Assembly (NCBI RefSeq): GCF_000186345.1
Contig: NC_014962.1
Location: 868,001-932,000, forward strand
Length of the DNA stretch: 64,000 nucleotides
Direction: 5' to 3'
Source of the DNA: Isosphaera pallida ATCC 43644
GTDB lineage: Bacteria; Planctomycetota; Planctomycetia; Isosphaerales; Isosphaeraceae
Part shown: positions 17,964 to 27,125 of the stretch, piece after piece
Layout of the letters: every line of letters begins with the position of its first letter
Position numbering within the stretch: the stretch's first letter is position 1
Notes under the pieces: model-generated
Database searches by the model: none
What the model saw: only the letters and a program-made list of their open reading frames with translations
Told to the model about the DNA's origin: nothing
Program-made: the position numbers and the translations under genes

Positions 17964-17991
17964 TTGAGGCGGACAACTCCCAACGTACAAT
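17964..17991 (+). promoter_or_regulatory. Candidate sigma70-like promoter for the DUF2203 gene
   Basis: TTGAGG (17964-17969), a 16-base spacer and TACAAT (17986-17991), about 80 bp upstream of the start at 18073. Confidence 0.5.
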
Positions 17992-18072
17992 CAGAAACCC
18001 GGCATCGGTCGCGCTCAAGGCTCTCCGCCCCCTTGCGTCGCGTGACCCCACCCTTTTGCGAGAAATTCCTCG

Positions 18073-18669
18073 ATGTCTTCCTCATCCGTTTCGGCTCGCC
18101 GCTTCTCCTTGGAGGAGGCTAATCGGACGTTGCCGCTGGTGCGGCGGATCGTGGGCGACATTGTGAACCAGGTTCGGGTGATCAACGAATTGAGCCTCAA
18201 ACGCAAGGAGGTCCTGCTGCGGCGTGGAACCCACGCATCCACCGCCAATGGCTCGTCTCGCCGCTCGGGTTCGGGCCCGGTTCCAACCATCGTTTCATCC
18301 GGCGACCCAGGGCTGATCGCCCAGGCGGACCAGGCGGCGACCGGCAAACGATGGGTTGCTGCCCAAGGCGAAGCGGAACGCGCTGGGAGTGGCGAATCCG
18401 AAATCCATCGCTTCGAGGAGCGGTTGGCCTTCGAGAAACGTAAGCTGGCTGAGTATGTCCGCGAGTTGGAGAAGCTCGGGGTTGAACTCAAGGGACCCGA
18501 CGGCGTTTGCGACTTCCCCGCCGTCGTCGCGGGACGCGAGTTGATGTTGTGTTGGTGTCTGGGCGAGGAACGCATTCAGTATTGGCACGAGGTGGGCGAA
18601 GGATTCGCCCAGCGCCGTCCTCTGGCGGAATTGATTAACCACGGCGACACCGGACCACGACACGAATGA
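18073..18669 (+). CDS. DUF2203-family protein
   Basis: The 198-residue protein matches DUF2203 by its N-terminal FSLEEANRTLPLVRRIVGDI and its C-terminal MLCWCLGEERIQYWHE, ending in a short GEGFAQRRPL-type stretch. The family consists of small cytosolic helical proteins of unknown function. Here the two conserved ends are separated by a low-conservation insert (about residues 55-110, Ser/Gly/Ala-rich), making it longer than most relatives. A promoter-like pair lies 80 bp upstream. No pathway can be assigned. Confidence 0.82.
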   Translation: MSSSSVSARRFSLEEANRTLPLVRRIVGDIVNQVRVINELSLKRKEVLLRRGTHASTANGSSRRSGSGPVPTIVSSGDPGLIAQADQAATGKRWVAAQGEAERAGSGESEIHRFEERLAFEKRKLAEYVRELEKLGVELKGPDGVCDFPAVVAGRELMLCWCLGEERIQYWHEVGEGFAQRRPLAELINHGDTGPRHE

Positions 18670-19027
18670 ACGAGAGAGCGATCGTCTACCCGTTTGGTCC
18701 GGGACAGCAAGGCGATCGGGTTACGTTGCCGGTTGCGACCGATTCGGGCGGTTGGCTCACGCCGTCGTTGCCATGCGTGGTCGTGTGGTTGCGAACCCAA
18801 CGGACCTTCCCATAAACTAGACTGTGCCGATGGACCGGCGAACCGTGGCGACTTCGGTCGTCTGGAACGTCGGCCTACCCCGCCATCTCACCACCCCGCT
18901 TCCAGCGTTTAGGAACCGAGTCGGCGATCGGCTTGCCGCTGGGCTGGTCCCGAGTCGCTGCCCTTCCGAAACGCTCCCGCCCCTTGGACTATCGCCCGCC
19001 GCTTGGTCCCCACCGGACACTTCGACC
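18670..19027. other. Spacer before the DUF6599-like gene
   Basis: No feature beyond the possibility that the next gene begins earlier, at GTG 18824 or ATG 18830. That extension has no SD and an unprotein-like Arg/Pro-rich composition, so the start at 19028 is preferred. Confidence 0.4.
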
Positions 19028-20989
19028 ATGAGCGAAACCGCTGTCTCCGAATCCACCCCGTCAGCCGCTCCCCCCACCCCAGCTGTCAACTCCGTGTCTT
19101 CCCGCGTCCAATCCGCCTCGGTGGACCTTGCGCCCGGCGTGACGACTTGGGCGGTGGTGGCGGTCGGGTACTTGCTGGTGGTTGGTCTGGTCGCGGCGGT
19201 GATCCAGGGCGTGTTCGTCGAGGTCGTTGGGCCAGCCAATCGTGCAACCGCCTGGGAGTTCGTCGAGCGTCATCCCGCGCTGGCTACCGCGCTGGGATTC
19301 GCCCTGGCTACCCTGCTGGCGATTCCACCCAGCTTCGCGCTGCTGAGCCATCGGGCCTTCTTCCAAGCCCGTCGGGGGCGGGTGCTGCAACGCCCTGCCT
19401 TCTTCTCCATCGTGATGGGTATGGTCCTTTGCATGGGGGTGCCAGCCATTTTCGCCGCCATCGCCCTCAAAAGCCTGACATTCGACATCAATCGCTACGA
19501 GTTCGATCCCTCTCGCGCCTTCGGGGTGTTGGACCAGGGCCGCTCGTTCCGCGACCTCCGCGAGGCCGACCAGGCAATCAAGCAGGAGCGTCAACGTCTA
19601 GAGGCGCTGCGAACCGAGTTAATTGCGGCGGTCAAGGAGTTCGACGAGAAGTTCAAACTGATCCACAACCTGGCCCGCAGCTCCGCCGAGGTGGCCAAGG
19701 TGGTCAACCCGGCGTTGGAGGCCCAGGGTAAGATGAGGCGCTTGATCGGTTTGGACGCGCCGCTGCAAACGATCGACCTGCGTGGTTTGCCCGAAGGGTT
19801 GCCGGGAGCGTCCCCCTTGGTGGTCATGGGCTCGGTTCCGGCGATTTCCAACGCCCCCGCCGCCGCGTTGCAAACGACCTCCACCGTGGCTTCCTCCACC
19901 GGCTTTGGTCTTTCCGAAGCCGAACGCCAAAGCGAACTCGCTGCCCTGCCCGAGGCTCAACGCCACCTGGCCGCCATGTTGCCGCTGACCAACTTGCCCG
20001 AAGGTTGGGAGGTCGCTGACCTGGGCGGACACAAAGTCGAAACCTTCAGCGTTGAGAATCTCTACGAGAAGATCAACGGTCGGGCCCCCAGCTTCGAGGC
20101 GTTCGGCGTCAAAGGGATGGCCTATTGCTCGTTCCGTCGTCTCGGCGACCCCGACGGCAACGATGTTCAGGTTTACCTGTTCGAGATGGGCAATCCGCTC
20201 AAAGCGTTGGGCAAGTATGGCACCGAGAAGCCGGAGGGGGTCGAGACAGTCGCTGGTCTGGGCAGCGAGGGGTACTTAGTCAGTGGCAGCGCGCGGTTTC
20301 ACGCTGGTCCATATTACACGCTCATCGACTCAACCAGCGCTGATCCGGAATTCGAAGCGTTCGTGACCCAACTGGGCCGTCGAATCGCGGCGGTTCAACT
20401 GGGTCAGCCCGAACCGTTGCCCCCACCCAAGCCTCCGGTCGCGGCCACTTCGTCACCCCCTGCCGAGACAGCGATGACTCAGGCGACGCCGGCGACACCA
20501 CCGGCCGCGGCGGTCGGGGAAGGAGCCGGCGAGGCGGCGGCGATCCCAGCGACGCCCGAGGCGATTTTCGCCCTGTTGCCCGCCGAGCCGGGCCGCGAGC
20601 GTCCCCAATACGTTGCTGAGGATGTTTTCGGCTATGGATTCTTGTCTGACGTCTTTCTCGCCGATTACAAAGAAGGGGAAACGACGTTCCAAGGATTCCT
20701 GAAACCATGCGCCAGTCCCGAGGCGGCTCGGAGCTTGTTGGAAACCTATCGGGAGGAGACCGCCCGCAACGGTGCGGTCAACACCGAGGAGTCGGTCGAG
20801 GAACTGCCGGGCGTGACGGTGCTGCTCGTCTCCGATCAAGCCGACATCGGTTTGATCGACGTGGTGTTCGTCAAAGGCAATACCTTCGGCGGAGTCAATG
20901 GCGCGTCGGATCGCGCGGCGGCCCTAACGTTCGCCCGCGAGTTGGCTGCTGGGCTGCCCTCCCGTCTACCCGACCTGAGTAGTCCCTGA
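19028..20989 (+). CDS. Membrane-anchored protein with DUF6599-like region
   Basis: From ATG 19028 the product is 653 residues. Three hydrophobic segments (about 40-65, 85-110 and 128-150) anchor it. A helical, charged segment follows (about 170-245, probably coiled coil), then a Pro/Ala linker. The main extracytoplasmic part starts near LPEGWEVADLGG and includes FSVENLYEKINGRAPSFEAF, VYLFEMGNPLKALG and ARFHAGPYYTLID. These resemble DUF6599, whose members have ENLYEYINGAAE-like and YYV-like motifs. An Ala/Pro-rich insert (about 480-520) separates this from a second conserved part (YGFLSDVFLADYKEG to LAAGLPSRLP). Function unknown. It is the first gene of a set with DUF362 and polyferredoxin genes, suggesting a role in envelope electron transfer or metal chemistry. 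Confidence 0.72.
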   Translation: MSETAVSESTPSAAPPTPAVNSVSSRVQSASVDLAPGVTTWAVVAVGYLLVVGLVAAVIQGVFVEVVGPANRATAWEFVERHPALATALGFALATLLAIPPSFALLSHRAFFQARRGRVLQRPAFFSIVMGMVLCMGVPAIFAAIALKSLTFDINRYEFDPSRAFGVLDQGRSFRDLREADQAIKQERQRLEALRTELIAAVKEFDEKFKLIHNLARSSAEVAKVVNPALEAQGKMRRLIGLDAPLQTIDLRGLPEGLPGASPLVVMGSVPAISNAPAAALQTTSTVASSTGFGLSEAERQSELAALPEAQRHLAAMLPLTNLPEGWEVADLGGHKVETFSVENLYEKINGRAPSFEAFGVKGMAYCSFRRLGDPDGNDVQVYLFEMGNPLKALGKYGTEKPEGVETVAGLGSEGYLVSGSARFHAGPYYTLIDSTSADPEFEAFVTQLGRRIAAVQLGQPEPLPPPKPPVAATSSPPAETAMTQATPATPPAAAVGEGAGEAAAIPATPEAIFALLPAEPGRERPQYVAEDVFGYGFLSDVFLADYKEGETTFQGFLKPCASPEAARSLLETYREETARNGAVNTEESVEELPGVTVLLVSDQADIGLIDVVFVKGNTFGGVNGASDRAAALTFARELAAGLPSRLPDLSSP

Positions 20990-21145
20990 CGCGATGGCTT
21001 CGCCCTCCCGTCGGACCGGGACAATCATTGGGCCGATTGGATCGGCCCCCGCCCGATACTCGCATCGTGACTTCACCCCCACCCCAATTCAACCGTTCCC
21101 ACCTCTTGAACCCCACTCGTCCCGGTCTCCGGGGGAATCGTTCCG

Positions 21146-22273
21146 ATGAGCGAAAAGCTGACCCGGACTCAGTTGAAGAATCTCGAACGTCTCGGCGGGG
21201 TCAATCCGGCCGAGGCACCATTCAGCCGTCGTCAGTTTGTGACCCAAGTGGGCGGCGGATTGCTGGCCGCCGGCGCGGTGGTGGGCACGGGGCTGGCAAT
21301 CCTCGACCCCTGGGGAATGAAGGCAGTCGAGCCTCCGCCCCCGGTTCGACTCAAAAGCTACGCGGTGAGCGGCCGCCCGGCGAGTCGTCCCGACGTGGTG
21401 GTGGTTCGCTCGGCTCCCGTGCGGGCTGAGTCGCGCGAGGTTGAACTCGCCTTGCGGGAGGAGCAGGCGTTCCGCATGGTCAAGGCGGGCATGGAGGCGC
21501 TCGGCGGGGTCGAGTCGTTCATCACCCGGGGCGACGTGGTGGTGGTCAAGCCGAACGTCGCCTTCGACAAGAACCCCGACCTGGCCGCCACCACCCAGCC
21601 CGACACGATCGCGGCGGTGGTCCGGCTCTGCAAGGCGGCCGGAGCCCGTAAGGTGATCGTGTGCGACAACCCGATCAACAACCCCGAAAGCTGTTTTTTC
21701 AAGACCAAAGTGGGCGACGCCGCCCGCCGCGCTGGGGCCGAGGTGATGCTGCCCCAGGCCAGCTACTTCGAGCCGCTTTGGGTCGGGGGCGAGACAATCA
21801 AGACCACCTGGAGTATGTTCTACAAGCCGTTCCGCGAGGCCACCAAGGTGATCGGCGTCTCGCCGGTCAAGGACCACAACCTCTGCAAAGCGACCGTCAC
21901 CATCAAAAACTGGTACGGGTTGCTCGGCAACCCCCGCAACCAGTTCCACCAAGATATTCACGGCATCATCTCCGACTTCGCGTTAATGATGAAACCCACC
22001 CTGGTCATCGCCGACGGGCGGCGGCTGCTCATGAAGAACGGTCCCACCGGCGGCAGCCTCAACGATGTCAAGGTGGCCGACGCGATGGTGATCGGCACCG
22101 AACAGGTCGCCGTCGATAGTTGGTGTGTCACCCGCCTGCTCGAAAAGAAACGACACGACATCGTCTATCTCGATAAAGCGATTCAGCGCAACCTGGGCGT
22201 CGATTGGTCGCCCAACAAACTGCGCGACGATGTGGTGGTGGATGTTCCCACCGCTGAGTCGCTGTTCGGCTGA
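21146..22273 (+). CDS. Tat-exported DUF362-domain protein
   Basis: The 375-residue protein starts with a twin-arginine signal (FSRRQFVTQVGGGLLAAG, Arg28-Arg29), so it is probably folded before export and may carry a cofactor. The body has the DUF362 pattern: VVVVKPNVAFDKNPD, TIAAVVRLCKAAGARKVIV, KDHNLCKATVTIKNW and MKPTLVIADGRR. DUF362 proteins are uncharacterised and often linked to 4Fe-4S proteins, as here. The SD is GGGGGAA ahead of ATG 21146. It lies between the DUF6599-like and polyferredoxin genes (gaps 156 and 107 bp). Confidence 0.88.
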   Translation: MSEKLTRTQLKNLERLGGVNPAEAPFSRRQFVTQVGGGLLAAGAVVGTGLAILDPWGMKAVEPPPPVRLKSYAVSGRPASRPDVVVVRSAPVRAESREVELALREEQAFRMVKAGMEALGGVESFITRGDVVVVKPNVAFDKNPDLAATTQPDTIAAVVRLCKAAGARKVIVCDNPINNPESCFFKTKVGDAARRAGAEVMLPQASYFEPLWVGGETIKTTWSMFYKPFREATKVIGVSPVKDHNLCKATVTIKNWYGLLGNPRNQFHQDIHGIISDFALMMKPTLVIADGRRLLMKNGPTGGSLNDVKVADAMVIGTEQVAVDSWCVTRLLEKKRHDIVYLDKAIQRNLGVDWSPNKLRDDVVVDVPTAESLFG

Positions 22274-22380
22274 TTCGATCCCACCCGATCGTGTTGATTC
22301 TTCCCGATCGCCACCTGCTCCGCCCCGCTTCGCCCGGTTGAACCCGGTTGGTCTGGTCCCCTCGCCGGAGCCTTCGCGTC

Positions 22381-24144
22381 ATGGTCAAGATTCGTCGCGC
22401 CTACGAAGTTTTGTTTCTCGGTCTGTTTCTCTTCTTTCTGATCATCACCGACCTGCGTTATCTCGGAGGCTGGCCAGTCTCGATCTTCTTGGAAGCGACA
22501 CCGCTGGTGGCGGTCGCCACGGCGCTGACGACCCACACCATCTACCGCAACTTGGTTTGGGGTCTGGTCATCATCGCGCTGACGATGGTGGTGGGCCGGG
22601 TCTGGTGCAACTGGATGTGCCCCTTTGGGATTCTGCATCACTTTTTCGGCTGGATCGGTAACACCCGCACCACCAAGCAAGCGATCGAAGCCAATCGGTA
22701 TCGCAAAATTTACGCAATCAAATATTATATTCTCACAGCGATGCTGGTGATGGCGTCGCTTTGGATGATCCCTACCGCGCTTAACGCCCCGGCCAAGATC
22801 GCCGAGGTGTACGGCGAGTCGGAGGGAGGATTCAGCGCGGCGCTGGCGGCGATCCCTTCAGGGTTGGCCCGCTCGGCGGCGGAAAGCCGGGTGGAGAACG
22901 CTACCCTGCAAATCGGCCTGCTGGACCCAATCGCGCTGACGGTTCGCTCGATGACCACTAGCGTGCTGCCTACGGTCCATAAGGCGACCGAGGGAGTATA
23001 CAGCGAACCACGCGAATATTGGTTGGGCTGGATCGTGGGGGTGATCTTCGTCGGCCTCCTGCTGGCCAACTGGTGGATTCCCCGGTTCTTTTGCCGGGTG
23101 CTATGTCCCCTCGGGGCGCTGTTGGGCGTCTTTAGCAAGTTCGCGCTGTGGCGGATTGACCGCGACCCGGTGCGCTGCACCGATTGCGACCTCTGCCTCA
23201 AAAGCTGCGAAGGGGCCTCAGATCCGCATAAAGACCTTCGCAAATCGGAATGCTTTGTTTGTCTCAACTGCATCGAGGATTGCCCGCACGATGCGCTGTC
23301 GTTCCGTTTTCTGCCCCGGCGGGCCAGCGAGGTGACCCATCCCCAGGTTGGGCGTCGCAGTTTGCTAATGGCTGGGGTCTTCGGGCTGCTGTTTTATCCG
23401 ATGGCCCGGTTGTCCGGCGGCGTGAAGAAGAACTTTCACAAGTCGGTGATCCGCCCTCCCGGATCGGTGGCCGAGGAGGAGTTCCTCAAGCGTTGCATCA
23501 AGTGCGACCAATGCATTCGGGTTTGCCCCACCAACGTGCTGCAGCCCAGCTTGTTTGAGGGCGGGGTCGAGGCGTTGTGGACGCCGATCATGGTTTCCAA
23601 AATGGGCTGGTGCGAATACAATTGCACGCTTTGCTCGCAGGTTTGTCCCACCGGGGCGATCCGGGAAATCTCAATCGAGGAGAAACTGGGGGTGGGTCGT
23701 TTCGAGGCTCAGGGGCCGATCAAGGTGGGGACGGCGTTCTACAATCATGGGCGCTGTCTGCCCTGGGCGATGGACACGCATTGCGTGGTCTGCGAGGAGG
23801 TCTGCCCGACCAGTCCCAAAGCGATCTTTACCCGCAATGTCGAGATCACCGACCGCTGGGGCCAAACCAAGACACTCAAGCGTCCCTATATCGACCCGGA
23901 AAAATGCATTGGTTGCGGCATCTGTGAACACGAATGTCCGGTGAAGGACGACCCGGCGGTGTACGTGACCGCCATCGGGGAAACCCGCAGCAAGGAACGG
24001 TCGTTGCTGCTGTCGATGGTCGCCGGAGACGACACCGGCACCGTGGTGTCAGCCAACGACCGCTCGGCGATGGGCGTGGAACCGCGAGAACCGTCGTTGC
24101 TGTTGTCGTTAGTCGCGGGTCGAGATGCCGGCGCGGTGATCTAA
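22381..24144 (+). CDS. Membrane polyferredoxin (NapH/CcoG-like N-half, multiple 4Fe-4S sites)
   Basis: ATG 22381 has a CGGAG SD and gives 587 residues. TM segments lie at about 10-28, 57-75, 113-132 and 215-235. Two NapH-type motifs, CNWMCPFG (76-83) and CRVLCPLG (238-245), follow TM helices. Iron-sulphur ligands then appear in groups: 266-276 (CTDCDLCLKSC), 291-301, 372-382, 411-422, 468-475 and 509-519 (CIGCGICEHEC). An internal GRRSLLMAGVFGLLF (324-338) resembles a Tat-like or TM segment. The protein should pass electrons across or along the inner membrane through several 4Fe-4S clusters. The C-terminal 50 residues hold an internal repeat. Its partner is probably the Tat-exported DUF362 protein encoded just upstream. 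Confidence 0.88.
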   Translation: MVKIRRAYEVLFLGLFLFFLIITDLRYLGGWPVSIFLEATPLVAVATALTTHTIYRNLVWGLVIIALTMVVGRVWCNWMCPFGILHHFFGWIGNTRTTKQAIEANRYRKIYAIKYYILTAMLVMASLWMIPTALNAPAKIAEVYGESEGGFSAALAAIPSGLARSAAESRVENATLQIGLLDPIALTVRSMTTSVLPTVHKATEGVYSEPREYWLGWIVGVIFVGLLLANWWIPRFFCRVLCPLGALLGVFSKFALWRIDRDPVRCTDCDLCLKSCEGASDPHKDLRKSECFVCLNCIEDCPHDALSFRFLPRRASEVTHPQVGRRSLLMAGVFGLLFYPMARLSGGVKKNFHKSVIRPPGSVAEEEFLKRCIKCDQCIRVCPTNVLQPSLFEGGVEALWTPIMVSKMGWCEYNCTLCSQVCPTGAIREISIEEKLGVGRFEAQGPIKVGTAFYNHGRCLPWAMDTHCVVCEEVCPTSPKAIFTRNVEITDRWGQTKTLKRPYIDPEKCIGCGICEHECPVKDDPAVYVTAIGETRSKERSLLLSMVAGDDTGTVVSANDRSAMGVEPREPSLLLSLVAGRDAGAVI

Positions 24145-24162
24145 TCTCCGATGAAAGCGAAT

Positions 24163-25296
24163 CTAATCCGAGCCTTCGTCAAACAACCGACGTTGTTCGG
24201 CCAGCAGCGCGTTGACCACAAGGTCGTCGGCGGGCGGAGTCAAACCTAAAACGCGGTAGCCCTCGGGGGTAGCGCGACGGCCCCGGGGGGTGCGGACGAT
24301 AAACCGCCGGCGCAACATGTAAGGTTCAACCTCATCGGTGAGGGTGTCCACCGAGACGTTCATGGTCGCGGCGATTGCTTCGACGCCGGTGGGACCGCCC
24401 CGGAAGACCTGGATCAAGGTTTCCAGATAGCGGCGATCCTGACGATCCAGCCCCTCCTGGTCGATCTCCTGCATCGCTAGGGCGTCGCGGGCGACGCTCA
24501 AGGAAATGTGGCCGTTGGCCCGCGCCAGCGCGAAGTCGCGCACCCAACGCAGGCGGGCATTGGCCAGGCGGGGGGTACCCCGACTTCGCCGGGCGATCTC
24601 CTCGGCGGCGTCGGCGTCGAGGGTGACTTTGAGCTTGCGGGCGTTGACGGTCACGATCCGCGCCAGGTCGGCTGCGTCGTAGAACTCCAGATGCTCATGG
24701 AGGTGGAAGCGGTCGCGCAGCGGTCCGGAAAGCATCCCGCTGCGGGTCGTCGCGCCGATGATGGTGAACCGCTTGAGCGGCAGGTTGATGGTGCGGGCGG
24801 CCATGCCCTCGCCCAGCACCACATCGACCCGGAAATCCTCCATGACGGGATAGATGAATTCCTCGACGGTTTTGGGCAGGCGATGAATCTCGTCGATGAA
24901 TAGGATCGACCCTTCGACGGCGTTGGTCAAGTACGGCATCACATCCATCTTTTTATCCAGCGCCGGGCCGCTGGTCATCGCCAATTCGACGCCGAGTTCG
25001 TTGTGCAACACGGTGGCGAAGGTGGTTTTGCCAAGACCCGGAGGGCCGTCGAAGAGGATGTGGGGCAGCGGTTCGGCACGTTTGCGGGCCGCCTCCAGCG
25101 CGATGGCGAGACGTTCGGCGACTTTGCGCTGGCCGATCACTTCGGCCAACCGCCGAGGGCGCAGCGACTCGTCACTGACTTCCACAGGGCTGGAGCTGAA
25201 GCGAACCTCGCCGGCCCGCGACTCGTCGCGCCCCTCGCGCTGATCGTCGGGGTCGTCGGCGTATTTCCCCTGGCGAATGGCCACTTCCCGGCCCAT
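24163..25296 (-). CDS. ruvB: Holliday junction branch-migration ATPase RuvB
   Basis: The 377-residue product shows the RuvB AAA+ domain: LRPRRLAEVIGQ, Walker A GPPGLGKTT, Walker B ILFIDEIHRL, sensor 1 IGATTRSGML with arginine finger GPLRDRF, then the C-terminal winged helix ending RGRRATPEGYRVLG. The family normally has DEIHRL followed by the same order, so identity is secure. The N-terminus is extended by about 30 charged residues. RuvB hexamers drive branch migration with RuvA during recombination. It lies 57 bp downstream of ruvA and converges on the polyferredoxin gene with an 18-bp gap. Confidence 0.97.
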   Translation of the reverse strand: MGREVAIRQGKYADDPDDQREGRDESRAGEVRFSSSPVEVSDESLRPRRLAEVIGQRKVAERLAIALEAARKRAEPLPHILFDGPPGLGKTTFATVLHNELGVELAMTSGPALDKKMDVMPYLTNAVEGSILFIDEIHRLPKTVEEFIYPVMEDFRVDVVLGEGMAARTINLPLKRFTIIGATTRSGMLSGPLRDRFHLHEHLEFYDAADLARIVTVNARKLKVTLDADAAEEIARRSRGTPRLANARLRWVRDFALARANGHISLSVARDALAMQEIDQEGLDRQDRRYLETLIQVFRGGPTGVEAIAATMNVSVDTLTDEVEPYMLRRRFIVRTPRGRRATPEGYRVLGLTPPADDLVVNALLAEQRRLFDEGSD

Positions 25297-25353
25297 AAGA
25301 TGCGTCTCCTCGTATGAATCAACGTGGGGTTTGCCTTCGGGCAGGATGGAGGA

Positions 25354-26052
25354 TTAGGCCGAGCCGGTGGGTTGATCTCTGCGAGATGATTGGTGTTGGT
25401 AAATCGCATTGATCATGTCAGCCACGGAGCGAAACGCCTTTTTCGAGGACAACGCTTGGTCGATCGCCTGCCGCGCTTGGGTTTCGGTGTGACCGACCGA
25501 CAACAGCGCGGCGTACACGTCGCGGACAATCTCAGGATCGGTGGCGTTGGAGGAAGAATGCGGGGCGTCCTCCAGGTCGGAGGCGGTGAACCGGCTGGCA
25601 GGGACCCTAGGATCGCCCAAAGCCAGAGCGAACTTGCCGACCTTGCGGCGCAGCTTGGCGACGATCCGCTCAGCTAGAGCTTCACCGACGCCGGGAAAGG
25701 TGGCTAGGGTGGCGACATCCTGATCCTGAATGGTGCGCGCCAGATCCTTGACTGGTTGGCAGATCGCCCGCAGCGCCTTGCGCACTCCCACCCCGTCCAC
25801 CGAGCAAAACACCTCGAAAAACTCCCGCTCGACCGGACTGAGGAAGCCGATGAGGCGAGGAGACATCCTGCCCATCGTGGCGTTGCCCTCGATGTTCAAA
25901 ATCGTGTACAGCCGGATCTCTTCGCCCAGTTTGGTTTGAATCTGACGCCGAGTCAATTCGGTGACCCACACCTCGATTTCCCACGGGGGAACCGAGAGAA
26001 TCGCTTCCTCCTGACCCACCCGTTCCAAAATCCCGCGCACCAAGGTGATCAC
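25354..26052 (-). CDS. ruvA: Holliday junction DNA-binding protein RuvA
   Basis: The start is GTG 26052, preceded by a strong GGAGGAG SD. The 232-residue protein begins MITLVRGILERV, the OB-fold of RuvA, followed by two helix-hairpin-helix elements (FCSVDGVGVRKALRAI and LATFPGVGEALAERIVAKL). After a variable linker, a C-terminal UBA-like domain (VYAALLSVGHTETQARQAIDQAL) contacts RuvB. Several OB-fold positions are diverged (SPRLIGFLSPVEREFFEVF where GFxxxxERxLF is usual). It is slightly longer than E. coli RuvA (203 residues). ruvC is not in the window. Confidence 0.93.
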   Translation of the reverse strand: MITLVRGILERVGQEEAILSVPPWEIEVWVTELTRRQIQTKLGEEIRLYTILNIEGNATMGRMSPRLIGFLSPVEREFFEVFCSVDGVGVRKALRAICQPVKDLARTIQDQDVATLATFPGVGEALAERIVAKLRRKVGKFALALGDPRVPASRFTASDLEDAPHSSSNATDPEIVRDVYAALLSVGHTETQARQAIDQALSSKKAFRSVADMINAIYQHQSSRRDQPTGSA

Positions 26053-26309
26053 CCTAGGACTCCTCCCTCCCTGACCCTGCCTCTTCGTCCATCGATCAAC
26101 GACCGACCAGACTCGGCCGGAGAATCGTTTAACGCGGTTCCACGATCCGCTTCGCGATGATTTTGTTCAGGCATTGTGGCCGACGACTTCCCGGAGGTCA
26201 AGAATGGAATATCGTTCTTCCCCGGACATGAAGCGACCCTTGAGGGGAATGATGATGGTAGATTGGGACCCGGTTGGAAGGCGTTGATGGATGGAGAGGG
26301 ACGGCGTTC

Positions 26310-27089
26310 ATGTCGCGGAGTGACCCGGCGGTGCGGCTGACCGAGTTGACGGTGGGCTTCGGCGCAGAGGCTCCGGTGATTTTGGGGTTGGGGTTGGTGG
26401 TGGCGGCGGGTGAGATGGTGGCATTGGTGGGTCCGTCGGGTTGCGGCAAATCGACGGTGTTGCGGGTGATCGCTGGCTTGATCGCGCCTCGTTCGGGTCG
26501 GGTAGAGCGTGTGTCGGAACGTTTGGGGTTCGTGTTCCAGGAGGCGAACCTGCTCCCCTGGCGCACCGCGCGGGCTAATGTCCGGTTGGGTTTGGAGTTG
26601 GGTGCCGCGGGTGATCCGCCGCGACGGGAATGGGATCGGCGGATCGCCAACCAGTTGGAGGCGGTGGGTCTGGGGCCGGAGCATTGGTCCAAGCGTCCCC
26701 ACGAACTGTCGGGCGGGATGAGGATGCGAGTTTCGCTGGCCCGCGCCTTAGCGCCTCGTCCCGATCTTTTACTGTTCGACGAGCCGTTCGCCGCCCTGGA
26801 CGACCTGTCACGCAAACAGCTCAACCACGATTTGAACCGGATTCGCCGCGAACAGGGGTGGACCGGGGTGTTCGTCACCCACAACGTCGAGGAAGCGGTG
26901 TACGTGTCCGACCGGGTGTTGGTCATGGCGGCTAATCCCGGGCGAGTCGTCGCCGAGGTCGCCGTTCCTCTGGCTTATCCCCGGCGGCATCCCCGACGCG
27001 AGGACGGCGACTTCCTAACGATCCGCGACGAGATCGACGCGGCGCTGCGTGGCGTGGTGGAAACGGTGGCGGTTGGGGCATCAGCGTGA
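26310..27089 (+). CDS. ABC transporter ATP-binding protein (nitrate/sulfonate/taurine-type)
   Basis: ATG 26310 has a GGAGAGGG SD. The 259-residue protein carries Walker A GPSGCGKST, Q-loop FQEANLLPWRTA, signature LSGGMRMRVSLARAL, Walker B LLLFDEPFAALD and the H-loop FVTHNVEEAV. The QEANLLPW segment and overall length place it with the SsuB/TauB/ThiZ group. It energises uptake through the permease encoded 36 bp downstream and the Tat/lipoprotein binding protein after it. Confidence 0.93.
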   Translation: MSRSDPAVRLTELTVGFGAEAPVILGLGLVVAAGEMVALVGPSGCGKSTVLRVIAGLIAPRSGRVERVSERLGFVFQEANLLPWRTARANVRLGLELGAAGDPPRREWDRRIANQLEAVGLGPEHWSKRPHELSGGMRMRVSLARALAPRPDLLLFDEPFAALDDLSRKQLNHDLNRIRREQGWTGVFVTHNVEEAVYVSDRVLVMAANPGRVVAEVAVPLAYPRRHPRREDGDFLTIRDEIDAALRGVVETVAVGASA

Positions 27090-27125
27090 AAACGGTTCCA
27101 CGACCAGACGGAGTGATCCGAAACG

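Larger units (their letters stand above)
17650..18072. other. Divergent region between cmk and the DUF2203 gene
   Basis: No coding frame is supported. The region contains a perfect 9-bp inverted repeat (17849-17878) and a TTGAGG-N16-TACAAT promoter candidate for the rightward gene, both listed separately. Confidence 0.5.
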
